Assembly: GCF_002234675.1 (NCBI RefSeq)
Contig: NC_019872.2
Span: 8,386,950 to 8,450,949, forward strand
DNA length: 64,000 nucleotides
Reading direction: 5' to 3'
Source: Oryzias latipes
Taxonomy: Eukaryota > Chordata > Actinopteri > Beloniformes > Adrianichthyidae
The translations under genes were made by a program, and so were the position numbers. Positions 1-11,300 of this stretch are shown here, in pieces. How positions within the stretch are numbered: the first letter of the stretch is position 1; the number at the start of each line of letters is the position of its first letter. The notes under the pieces are model-generated. The model saw only the letters and a program-made list of their open reading frames with translations. It did no database searches and was not told the origin of the DNA.

Positions 1-279
1 TTTAAACATGAGACTAAAAAAAGAGAAGTGGGGGAAACTGGTGACGGCCAGTGCTTGCTGATCAGCTGAGATGGAGAAGGATCCAGAAGGAGATGCCGTG
101 CAGAAAGGCCCCAATGATTGTTCTCCCCCTTCCTCTACCGTCTGATCAGCATTTGTGCAGTTTATGTACCGGACAGTCACGCCATTTGCCTCAGTCAGAA
201 GTTCATTTAGAGCTTCGTTAGAAAGAAGGCATGCTTTCGTTTTCTCAGGTAGTTTTGTTGCTGATGCGTTTTTCCCCGT
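1..279 (-). CDS. Possible exon of an unidentified gene, open at the window edge
   Basis: On the minus strand a long pyrimidine tract ending in TATAG (near 280-295) is followed by 93 codons without a stop, running off the left edge. The sequence begins TGKNASATKLPEKTKACLL and continues with NEALNELLTEANGV. This is a textbook acceptor followed by open frame, so an exon is plausible, but I do not recognise the protein and saw no partner exons with confidence. A possible donor (ACG|GTAGAG) lies inside the frame, so the exon may be shorter. It could belong to the same gene as the candidate 5' exon near 3500. It may also be chance open frame in a 3' UTR. Confidence 0.3.
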
Positions 280-285
280 CTATAA

Positions 286-3200
286 AAAAAAAAAACGTTG
301 GTACTCCTCAAATACTAAAGGCCCAGAAACTCATCGGAACAAACTCCTCCCTGTTGATTACAAAAGTTGCCATATTTCCACCATGGAGCTGCACCGCCAA
401 TACAGAAAGTTCAAAATCGGCTCTTTGACAACTTTATTTCTAGGCTTGCATTGCGACTGCTTTGCCAGAATACGTTTAGATAGCTTAAAGAAGAGGACTG
501 TATACACATCCTTGAAGGTCATCAATATTGAGATGTAACAGTTGAACTGGTCAGGAAGGGTTTTTTTTGCACTGAAAGCAATGAGGAAAATCCCCAATTG
601 GCAACTTAGTCAAACAAGTGAGCACTAATGTAAAGCTTCCTGTTACAGCATCTTTGGTTTTAGACAGGAAGATAAAACTGAATGCTCATGTTTTTTTTTT
701 CTTACATTGCATGACAAAAGCTTATGTTGAAAGTAATTTAGCAGACAAACTGTAATTTCTAATTCTTACAATAAAATCTATTAAAACTGCACAATGACAA
801 AAACCTCCTCTCAGACAAATGTGCCACAAAGACACAAAAACTTGTAGACAACAAAGGTGATAAAAATGTCAAATCAAGAGATTTTTTGTAAGTTTGCTTT
901 GCAAAGCTCCTACACCCCTATTTTGCTTGTAAAATCTTTGACTAACAACTAACTACAGAAGAAAGAGAAAAGGAAAAGGTCAGCAGAGGCCATGCTGCCC
1001 TCATCCCACTTCATTCACTATCATGCAAACAGCTGACAATCTCAATTTCACAACACTGGACATTTTCCAAGTAGGCCAATCATCAGTGCCTTCTTTAGAG
1101 CAGGTTACCCACTGATACCCGTGAGGCCTTGCTTACTGCAGAATCAACGAGCAGCCAATGTCCCGCTGTTTAAACAGAGGGACAAACAAGAACAAACATC
1201 GCAAAAGGTCATTAATCTACAAGGTTTGTGCAGAGCCACAGCAACAGACTGAAAATAGAATCTCCCCAACAGTCGAAAATACCGAAAGGTTGACAATTTT
1301 CATCATTCATTTAGATGGTATAGTGGTAAGCAAACAGGTGATAGGGATTTGGCAGTTCAGTAACTGTCACCAATTGATTTTAACAGCCTTTCTCAGAAAT
1401 CTCTGCAATATGGCAGCAAAGAAAAGATTCACTGAAAAAGTTAGAGTTTTGTTTTAGCTTTCACAGGTGTTTTTCAGAAATTTAGACAAACTATAATTCA
1501 TTTCTACGCTGCATTTATTATCATAATGCTGACCTGAACCTGACTTTTTTATGACATCACTTAGAAGCTCCCTAAGGATTAGGGGAAATGCAGTAAAGGT
1601 CCAATACACACCCCGCCTAACTTATTCTAACATTTAAAAAGAGATGTAAAAACATCATAACACCCATGTCAGATAAAGCGAGTTTACATAACTGCTGATT
1701 ATTGTAAATACTGTACAGAAACTGTCTTGTAGTGATAGAGTTGTTGATTATTATCAGAGTATGGTCAGTAAGGCTGATTTTATTGCTAGTAAAAAAGAAA
1801 ATTGTTCAACAAGTTATCAAGAATTCAATCAATACTTTACTTACGCAGGATCGTAACTGGTCAAGTAAAAAGAAAGAAAAGTAAGGTCAAACCTGAAATA
1901 CAAATATGCTTATTTATTCTTGCGTTTCCTGTTAGGATCAAATAAACTTACTTGTTAATAGAATCAATGCAACATCTATGGCAAAAAATATTTTAAAAAA
2001 TATATTAAATTTGAAGCATGCATGTGTGTAACTATAAGAAATGTTTTTTAATGCAGAAAATACTGATTAACCCCATATGGGCTTTACATCTATTTTAATT
2101 TGACATTATTTCTACACTAAAATAAAAGGGGGATATACAGACATGAACATTATGATATAAACTAAACAAACTATACGATAAATTTCTCTTTATCAGAATC
2201 TAATTTGACCAACATGTACATAAAACATTGACTTTACTGTAACAGGTAGATATGAATTACAACTGACCTATTGTAAAGCCCAGCAGAGCTATAAAGACAC
2301 AGGTATCTCGCCAGTCTCTGCACCCATCGCAGAACCTCAGCAAAGCAAAACAAAACCTCAACCTAACCCACTAGCGGCAACACCCAACAAACCCCGCCTT
2401 CCTATTGGACGCCTGAAGATGACGTCCTGGCTACCGGCGTCTCTGATAGGCTTGAAGGACTGCCAGTTACAGGAACTGGTTCAATATAAACCCCCTTTTG
2501 TAATGTAGGTTGAGGCAGAAGATAAACAACTTGAAGGCCTACATGCCCGTGGCCTAGATAGCACAATTTAAAGATAACATAAAGTGTGATGAACCATATT
2601 GTAAATAATCAAAGACACTACAGAAATACTAGTACATTTGTAACATTTTCTCACATTTCATTTTAAAAAGGAAATAAAGAACTATTCAAAGGGCTTATCT
2701 AACCAAATGCACACGAGGTGTAAGCACATTTTCTGTGGATGCGGACAATATTCTAATATGCCTTAAAACTTGGAAAATGAACAGTAAATGTGTTTTTACG
2801 GTGAGTTGTTTTCTTTATTATTATTGATATCCAGGTTTTGTTCGCACGAGCGCTGGCCGTTACTGTTTGGGGGGCGTGTACCTAACGAGACCTCGGGTTA
2901 AGCATGACATGGCCCACCTGGGTTTTTCTCAACAAATCAACGTGTAATTTCTTAGGACATTACATCTATTAAAAGTCTATGATAAAGTTTTAAATGTAAC
3001 GTAAGCTTTGACATAATACATGTTTAGTTAGAAAAAGAAAGCATAAGATAGCTGCCAATTATCCGAAATACTACACGTTTTGCTTCAGCAAACTACTCAA
3101 TTTTTAGACAAAACAGCCAACAAAATTACCATAACATTGTTTAATTTTACTTTTAGCAAGTCGAGAATCAGATATTTAACCCAGCTCGTCGTGAAGTATA

Positions 3201-3287
3201 GTTCTGGCTACATTTATTTACTTCCTGTAAGTCCTCAATAAACTGCGCTGAGCAAAAAGCTGATCATCTTGTGTATTTGGTTTAGGA
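286..3287. other. Unassigned AT-rich stretch (possible intron of the left-edge gene)
   Basis: No convincing exon was found here. A GC-richer patch at 2310-2500 contains a CRE-like TGACGTCC, an inverted CCAAT box (CTATTGGA) and a TATA-like CAATATAAACC, and looks promoter-like. A second GC-rich patch lies at 2840-2930. Short open frames here have no recognisable domains. Confidence 0.4.
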
Positions 3288-3730
3288 CTAATTGTGCTTT
3301 TTTTCATGCGCAAACTGCGAGTCTTGGTGTAATTTCAGCCGCAGCTCGGTCAGTATGGCCTCTCCTTCTTCATCCCAGCTGAAGCCCGATACATAACAAC
3401 AAGCAGCAGCTAGCTTCAAAGCTAATCCAGCGCCGCGGTGAGAGCCCACATCCACCAAGCAGAAAAGTTTCCCTAAAGCGGCTAAAAAGCGCTCTTGCTT
3501 ACTTGTACGGCACCCTCGCATACGTCTGTCTGAACGCTGGACCTCTTGGAGCTTCCTCTCTTGGAAATAACACGGTTTCCTGTGGAATGGTGTCCTCACG
3601 CTGTTCCTGCTCTCGGGTTTGTTTTGTTTTTCTCCTTCCTGACGGGTTTCTGGAAAACGCGTGACTACCAGACCACGTGGGTGCTGCTGGACCAATGGGG
3701 TTGGGCGAAAACATTTCTGCAACATTTCAG
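3288..3730 (-). promoter_or_regulatory. Candidate promoter / non-coding first exon of a minus-strand gene
   Basis: This is a GC-rich island in AT-rich surroundings. A CCAAT box is present (CCAATGGGG near 3691). On the minus strand, CCGTACAA|GTAAGC near 3500 is a good splice donor, as expected at the end of a first exon. Minus-strand open frames of 145 codons (3288-3725) and 71 codons (3499-3714) cross it, but neither resembles a known protein and the 71-codon frame stops exactly at the donor, so I read this as UTR rather than coding. It may be the 5' end of the gene whose exon lies at 1-279. Confidence 0.3.
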
Positions 3731-6142
3731 CGTTTTTATTTTACAGTGATGAAATATCAATCAACGCTAAAAGAAATGAAATGACTAAAATAATCCCTCT
3801 AATAAAATTTATTTTGTAAAATTGCTTTTCTTTACCATAAATCCGCGTAATTAACCTTTTTTCCTTTGCTCCGTTTGGAGTAAACTTTTAATTTGGAGCA
3901 CTTACAAGATGGCCACAATTCTAAATTAGAAGAACAAACAAAAACGAATCATTCGTGTGGTTTTTCTAGTTAGACTAAAAATGTTTATTTTCCAGAATAT
4001 CTCCTTGCTTAAACATTTATCATCTAATCTAATCCACCAAACACCAAATGAGAGTCAATGGCAGAATTAACAGTTAGTCGTTGGAATGGAAACGGCTAAT
4101 TTTCCAGTTTCTGCATAATCGTGCATAGAATCTACTCTTCTCTGTGACTCATTCAACAAAATGCATGTTTCTTTTTTTATTGTTTTATATAGCAATAGAC
4201 CGTAGTGTAGAAATTGAACTACCTTAATACTTTTTCAGGGTGTATTGGAACATTAAAATATTTAGATAGTATTTAAAAAGTAAACTTAAATTATACGGCT
4301 TCACTTTTCGTACAGACTATACTTGTAGTATTCTTAGACTACTTTTTGCTAAGGGAAAAGAAAGAAACCATGAACCACTTGTAAGAGACATTTTTTCACA
4401 TATTTAGATTTTCTCAGATTGTGTTGTGGTTTGAAATTTTTTTTGTATTACTGTGATGACAGCATTGTCGCATGCATTTGAAAATGGTGGTAAACTTCCA
4501 TGAACTGCACACCTTATATTTCCACAGTTTAATAGTTAAATTAGTTTACAATTTTCAATTACTCATCTTTTATTAATAACTAAAACCCACACATTTATAC
4601 GAGTTAGAATTTAAAAAAATGTTTTGTGTTTTAACAGTGCATTTGTGTTTATTTGCATAAACCTCAAGAATATGTTAGTATATTTTACTCTAATTATAAA
4701 GGCTGTCATCCGTTTAATTAATGCCACCTGTTTTGAGTTTCTACTGTTGGTCATGGTGGGGTTGGAGGTTTCTGCTCTAAAATTAATTCATGAACACACC
4801 CTGAGCAAAAAGTAGTCTATTTAAATGTACTTCAGTATTATTTTAATACATACTTTATCTATACTAAAAGTGAGACAGTATTGGCCTACTTGAAATTTAC
4901 TTTTTATATGCTATAGGTAAACTTAAAATCTTCCAATTTAGTCTTAAGAAGTATTCAGTTAGTATACTTCCTTTAATGCCCGTACGTGGACTACAGCATA
5001 CTTACTATACGTGTTCTTACACTCCATGTACTTAATAAAATAAGCTTGAAGTGTAGTACTTTTTGCTAAGGGTAGAACAGCCAGGCCAAAGGGTCAGATG
5101 TCATCCACCCAGCTTTTCCAAGGGAGGAACTATGGATGAATTTAAATCAAGTTTGTTGGCTTTAGGTTTGTTGGGTTGTCATACAAATATGTTTCTTGTA
5201 TTTTCACAGGAAGACCACCTCTTATCTTAAATCTTGCCTGTGTTAAGTTTCCCTTATGCTTATAAAGTAGTTTAATTAGCCACTGTAAATGTTCCCCTGG
5301 TGTGTCTTCTTGTTAGTCCTGTGTGTTAGTCTGTTCAGTTGATGAAGCGGGAGATAATTTTGTTTGTGTTGGTTTCGTTAAAAGGCACAGGGTTTTTTTT
5401 TTTCTATTTTTGAGAAAAAAGTAACTTTATTTGATACATTTTCTGTGTCTGGATCTTCACTTGGTGAATCGATCTCAGAATTGGCAAAACAGTTTTGAAG
5501 CTTCTAGAGAAAAGCAAAAGAGGCATTAAGCCAAGATGTCAGAACTTCACATTTCTTTCACTTTCAAAATAACTTAGTTAATATTCCTCCCTTCTCTGAT
5601 ATGTAAGCAGCATTCTTTAATCTGTATCTGTTGGATTGCTCTGTACAAACAGAATGTGAGCATTAAGGTGTACAAGAAACCCAATTTACACCAGTATGTT
5701 ATGTTTGACATCCTCTTGACTGTAAACCGGGATTAATCAGAGCAATAACACAGCCCTTGGGATCTGAGAATATCCCAGCTGGACTTTGGTGAAAGCCAAA
5801 AAGGGGAACTTATCAGGCTCAGACTATGAAAGAAGGGGAGCAGCAGAGGAGGGAGATTGTCCTCCTTACATGTCAGGTGTATCTGAGGAACTCTGACGGA
5901 TCTTCAACACAAACCACGTTCATTTTAGACCTAGCAATACACCAAGACAAAAAAAAATCCAATCCAAAGACAAGACAATAAGCAGGAGTGCTCTGATCGG
6001 TACTTTGGGGGAACTAAACAACTCCTCCCCAAAAGGATGACACAGCACGGAACAGCCATAATACCAGACCAGGACTCAGCAACTCAGCTGGACCTGAACA
6101 CATGTGGACACTAGCAGAGCAGGTTAGGGTCAGATTTCTGAC

Positions 6143-6352
6143 AAATTGTGCATTTTGTAGTACAAACACCAAATTTGGCATGGACAATCCTTAAAAATCC
6201 CCTCTTTAAGAAAAGCATGTTAGTCTACAGAATACTATTATGTATTTTAAAATCTTGGATTTTCTTGTGTCTAACATGCTTTTCTGACAGAGAGGGAATC
6301 CTAAGATGCATCCATGCCAAATTTGGTGCTTGTACCACAAATCTCACAATTG
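6143..6352. repeat. Palindromic MITE-like element
   Basis: The left arm (CAAATTGTGCATTTTGTAGT, continuing through ACACCAAATTTGGCATGGA to AAGCATGTTAG near 6225) is the imperfect reverse complement of the right arm (CTAACATGCTTTTCTGACAG to CACAATTG, 6270-6352). The arms are about 85 bp and the loop about 45 bp. The two arms are similar but not identical, which suggests a foldback or MITE element that has aged. I could not assign it to a superfamily. Confidence 0.65.
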
Positions 6353-6683
6353 TTGTTATAACCGTCTCCACTACCCTCCTTTGAAGAAAATAAAGTCACA
6401 TTATGGACAGGGAGGACAGATGGTTTAAAGTCCTCTATTGTCATCAATTCTGATTTGACATATTTTGAGTTTGTTGCAGAGGAGACTGGGGTTCCACTCA
6501 CACCTGACACACAAACAATGAACCCCTAATCAGTACTGCAATCTTTGAGGAAAAAAGAAGCTATAGCTGCCATTCTGATAATTATTAACAGGTGTATCTG
6601 CTCACATGATTTCTAGTTTTTAATAAATGACCGGCAGCATTTAGAACCGAAGAAGCTACTCAGATGAACAGATTCTGGATTAG

Positions 6684-6810
6684 CGGTGGGCATCTCCTGG
6701 TCTCAAAGGCCAGTGTGTCTGCATGTTTACCCAATACCACTGACTTACTCACCTGAATCAGGTGTGTCCAGCCAAATACAATAAACATGCCAGAGAAGGG
6801 AACGCTGGGA
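6684..6810. repeat. Interspersed short repeat (common fish type)
   Basis: The text with TCTCAAAGGCCAGTGTGTC and ACCTGAATCAGGTGTGTCCA resembles a short repeat often seen in fish genomes, in which a 'cacctgattcaggtgtg' block follows a 'cctcgaggaccag' block. Assigned from memory of pattern only. Confidence 0.35.
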
Positions 6811-7777
6811 AACGGGCAGGAATGCGGCCCTCACTTCCCACCCGTTTAGATCTTTGAAGTCCGGTTTGCCCGAAGACCAAATCCTGCAACTCAATCATAA
6901 AGTTCTCTTGATTTTTCTGAAATACTTTTAGTTACAACTGAAAAACCTCAAGATTACATACTTACCAGGTCTATAAATAATACATCTTTTTTCTACATAG
7001 TTTTTTTGGAACAATTGTATGCAACTCATTAGCTCTCTAAAACCTCTGAAACACACAGCTGACTGCTAACAGCCGTATGCCAAAACTAACTACATAAATA
7101 ATAAAAAGAAAATACAGTTTTAGGAATTTCAGACAACTTTATTTCCAGCTTGTCCACCAGTTTGGAACTGTTTCCTTAGATCCTCACAAGACACAACTAA
7201 CAACTAACAGTCTTTGAAGTCTTAACGTTGTTAGTGGATGAATGAAATCCACGACACGCCCAGTCAACAAATTGGGCCATTTTGATTTTTTTTTTTTTGT
7301 TTTTCATTTTGGCATTTGTACAAGTCAGCTTTAACATGCATTTTCACAAAATCACACCCTCAATAAGAAGCATAACTCAATCTGCCTTTCATGCTTAAGA
7401 GGAAAAAGGGGTCACGCTAACCAGCAACAGTCCCTGATCTGTCCTCTGTTTTTGTTTTTTTTCCCAGCTCAGTGTGAAAGCTGGTTGGCTCTATTCCCCA
7501 AATAGAAAATTCTTTCCGCTGGATTACGCAACAATAGCAGCAGGAAGGGGAGATAATGAAAGAGTCTGATGAAAGGCGCAAGAGAGCACCAGTGGTCACC
7601 GCTATGAGTCACCGCCTAATTATTTTGTTCATTGTTGAAAATCTTTTACTTTGATAAGACTTGACTTTTAGCTGCTGCATTATCAGTCCCAGCAGTGAGA
7701 CTAATGCAGTGGGATGGGGATGACAGTCAAAGCATCTTACAGAATCTAGTGTAGAAAACAACGCAGAGACTCTTTCA

Positions 7778-7783
7778 TTTATT
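7778..7783 (-). terminator. Candidate poly(A) signal of pcyox1l
   Basis: AATAAA on the minus strand, about 545 bases past the pcyox1l stop codon. It is the first canonical hexamer I found downstream. Confidence 0.4.
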
Positions 7784-8327
7784 CACATTTTCATTAATTC
7801 ACAACAGTAGCAACTAAAAGAAGCAATTTTATAATAATTTACAGACTCTTTGCTAAGATACAGTATGTGGCAGCAGAGTTTTCTAAAGCAAAACCATTGG
7901 ATGTTTGATCACATCACTGGCCCAAAGAGAGAAAGAGTGAAACATTTCTAAAGGGGTCGCCTCAAACGTTCTCATCCAAACAAGCTGAAGTTCTAATATC
8001 TGTCAAAATGAAAGCATGTTTGTTGACATAACTGTAAAATTGAGTTATTCTGCATTGTCCTGAAGCACCATACATGTGTGCCGCTCATCTACCTTGGCAT
8101 AACTACTGAGAACCGATGCCTAGGAGGTAGAATGGTCTTAGATTTAAAAAGCTCCTCAGAAAATGCATGGAGCTTCCCGTTGCCCTCAGTGTTCAGTGAA
8201 AATTTTAAAAAGCCTCGGCCACATTTTGTAAACTAAAATGAAAGGCAAAAAAATATCATAGCTTCAAGTTTAGCTGCAACATCCTCCTGCAGTTTTTACT
8301 TAATCCAGGAGCCTTTGTCTAACCACA

Positions 8328-11300
8328 TCAAAGTTCTGTCTTGATCCTGTGCATCAGATCTTTCTGATCTACCATTTCGGTCTGTCTGTTCCAGCGGTGG
8401 TAAGCCAACAAAGCAATGTTCTTGGCAGCCACAGAGCTCATCTCCATGGCACTGCCGGCCCACTCAATACCATTGAGGTAATAGAGATTGGGATGGAGCT
8501 CCACTGGAGGAAGTCTCTGGTTGCTGCCATAGTGAGGGTACGCTTGCCACTCCGTCACCTGCACTGAGTAGTAAGACCTACAATTCAGAGATATGGGAAA
8601 GACAACAGGGAATCTCAATAAGGCAAAACTGTGTGAACGCGAACATCAAAAACATTACAGTAACTTCATCAGACTGACCTGAAGAGCATTTTTAGCTCTG
8701 GTTTGTCCAGCGTTTGTGGCGAGAACACCTTGTAGACTCCAGCCTCTTGTGGCTGTTTGCGGCGAAAACCCGCTGAGATGTTAACGGGACAAACACTGGC
8801 CACGCTGTTGAAGAACAGACTGGGCGTATCGGTAGTCAGAACGCTGGCGAATGGGAAGAGCCGAGGGTCCGGGAAACCGAAGAAGGAGGTGTTTAGGTAT
8901 CCGTGAACAATGGTTGCTACGGTGCTGTGATAGCTGCCAGGAAGTTGGTCAAATGGCGTGGTGAAGCCTTGGAACTGGAGCTCAGACCCAATGCTGGCCT
9001 GGAGCGGAGTCGCCAATACCACAATGTTATACAGTTCAGATCCTGTTGTCCCTGTTGCTGTGGTGAAGTTCAGCTGGTACTCCAGTGCATCCCCTGGAAT
9101 AAAAGTAGATGTACAAGTCGTTTTCAATCCTACTCTACTTCTGTTTATATCAATTCCACATTTTCTGATGCAGGTCTTTATAACCTAAAACAGCCCTCTG
9201 GGCTCTTTGCTCCAAATGTGCTTTTTCTATGTTTCTAAAGACAATGGGAATTTTCTAATACACAAATCCTGATTTTATTCAGCAAACAACAAGGTGGAGT
9301 ACCTGAAGGGACAGGGGAGATAGAGTTGACTTGCGCTTGCAGCAGGTTAGCGTTGGCCATCTTTAGCAGACCTGAACACACCATTTTGTTGCCTCCCTCC
9401 ACCGCCCACAGGTTGTTCTGGGCGCCGGCTAAAGAAACGGCGCCTGCAACACACATAGAGGCGTAAAGGACACAGCCGAGTGCTATGAACCAATTACCAA
9501 GCCACCTACACATTTTCCTATTTTCTCCTTCTTGCAAACCCCCCCACCCTCTTCCTTTCACCTTCCTTTCCTCTCTTGTGTTGACTCCTCCAGACCCCAT
9601 TTTTAATGATTTCTCCACATCAGCATGCCTTTTAAAAAACTGTCCCTAAATAAATGAATACAGCTTTTGTCACATTGTTAGCTCCACATGCTCTCCTTCT
9701 CAGCTGCTGGGTTGTTGTTTTGTTTCACTCAGCTGACCTACAAAAGCAGGGATGCTGACGTTCTGTCCGTAGTTGACCCTCATGACGGGCGCAATGACTT
9801 CATCAATGAAGCGCTGAGACACTCCCAGCTCCAGCAGCGAATCGGAGAGCGGCCGTCTGGTCATGTTGATGAAGCCAGTGCCACCAAGAGAGTCCAAGAG
9901 TTCTTCCACAGAGCTGAAGGCGTAGCCGTGGGCCTGGTACTTATAGATCCTGTTATGTCACACACATTACAGTCAATCACTGAATTTGCAGACATATTTA
10001 AAGACTCAAGTTGGCACTTTAGTCGTTCCCTTCACCTGGATACAAAAGAGAGAAAAAACGGTTGTCCTGGTAACCATGCATGCAGATCAAAACAGACAGG
10101 GAAAAAAAAAAGATTATTGTTGTTGCCTCAGAAGTGATGCAGATATAAATTACTTCCTGAGGGAGGAAATTGAGGTTGATGGTGACAGATGAGGAATAAA
10201 AGGGAAATTCTGAGCTTTACTCACTTAAAAACTGAGAATAATTTACAATGGTTCAAGATTTTTTCATCATTACTTTAAATATCAAAATCCATTTTCTGAA
10301 AATATATCAGCATGTTAGAATAGAATAGAATAGAATAGAATAGAATAGAATAGAATAGAATAGAATAGAATAGAAATTTAATTGATCCCACTATGGGGAA
10401 ATTTGATTTGTAACCATAGTTCTTTAAGAACAGAGGATAATAAATAACACAATGAAAAAAAGGTCTATAGCTGTAGAGTCTAATAGCTGATAGACGGAAA
10501 GATCTGCATCATGCTCCTTCCTGCAGTGAGGGTGTTTCAGCCTCTGACTGAAGTGCACCCATGCTCTCATGCAGATGTTGTGAAATAATGAAAAAACTCA
10601 AAGTTAGAAACTCACAGTGCGACACCCTAATCTATCAATAATCTCAAAAACAGCTGCAAAGGTTTCCTCAGATTTTAAATGGTCTCAGTTTGAGCGAGTC
10701 AGCTGAGGAAAACAGCTGACTTTGACAGATGTCCAGAAGACAGTCATCAACACCCTTCACAAGTAGGTCATTGCTGAGCAAGCGGGTTGTTCGCAGAGTG
10801 CTGTATCCTCTATCAAAAAATGAAGTGAGAGAATATGGATGAACACAGCCTTCAGAGGATGGTCAAGGAAAATCCATTCAAGGAATTTGGGGAAACATTA
10901 GAATGAGCGGACTAACGTTTAAGTCTGCACCACACAGACAAATCCTCGTGTAAAGCCACTCCTGAACTAGAGATGACAGCAGCATCTTACCTGAGCAAGA
11001 TGAAAGTAAAAGTAATTTAGAAATCAAGGTCCCTGAATCTGGAGGAAGAGCGGAGAGGCACAGAATCCACAGTGCTTGAAGTCCAGTGGGAAGTTTGCAC
11101 AGTCAGCAGTGGTTTGAGGTGCTTTATCATCTGCTGATGTTGGACCACTGTGTCTTCTGAAGTCCACAGTCATCTATCAGGAAATTCTGGAGGACTTCAT
11201 CCTGCTCTCTGCTGACAAGCTGTGATGAGATTCTGAGTTTTCTTCTAGTAGAACTCAGCACCCACACGGCCAAAAGCAGAATCACTGATCATGTTGCTAC

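Larger units (their letters stand above)
3731..8327. other. Intergenic region and pcyox1l 3' UTR
   Basis: No supported coding exon. At 4337-5070 a short block (ACTTTTTGCTAAGGG) appears twice in direct orientation and its core once inverted, suggesting an old repeat. A palindromic element lies at 6143-6352 and a common fish repeat at about 6684-6810. The part from about 7770 to 8327 is the likely 3' UTR of pcyox1l. A minus-strand open frame at 6301-6510 is not recognisable and overlaps the palindrome. Confidence 0.5.

Noticed and set aside
3288-3725. 145-codon open frame on the minus strand
   Set aside because: No domain, no family resemblance; it crosses a good splice donor and a promoter-like island, so more likely UTR/promoter sequence.
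6301-6510. 69-codon minus-strand open frame (MSGVSGTPVSSATN...)
   Set aside because: Partly inside a palindromic repeat and without a recognisable domain or splice partners.
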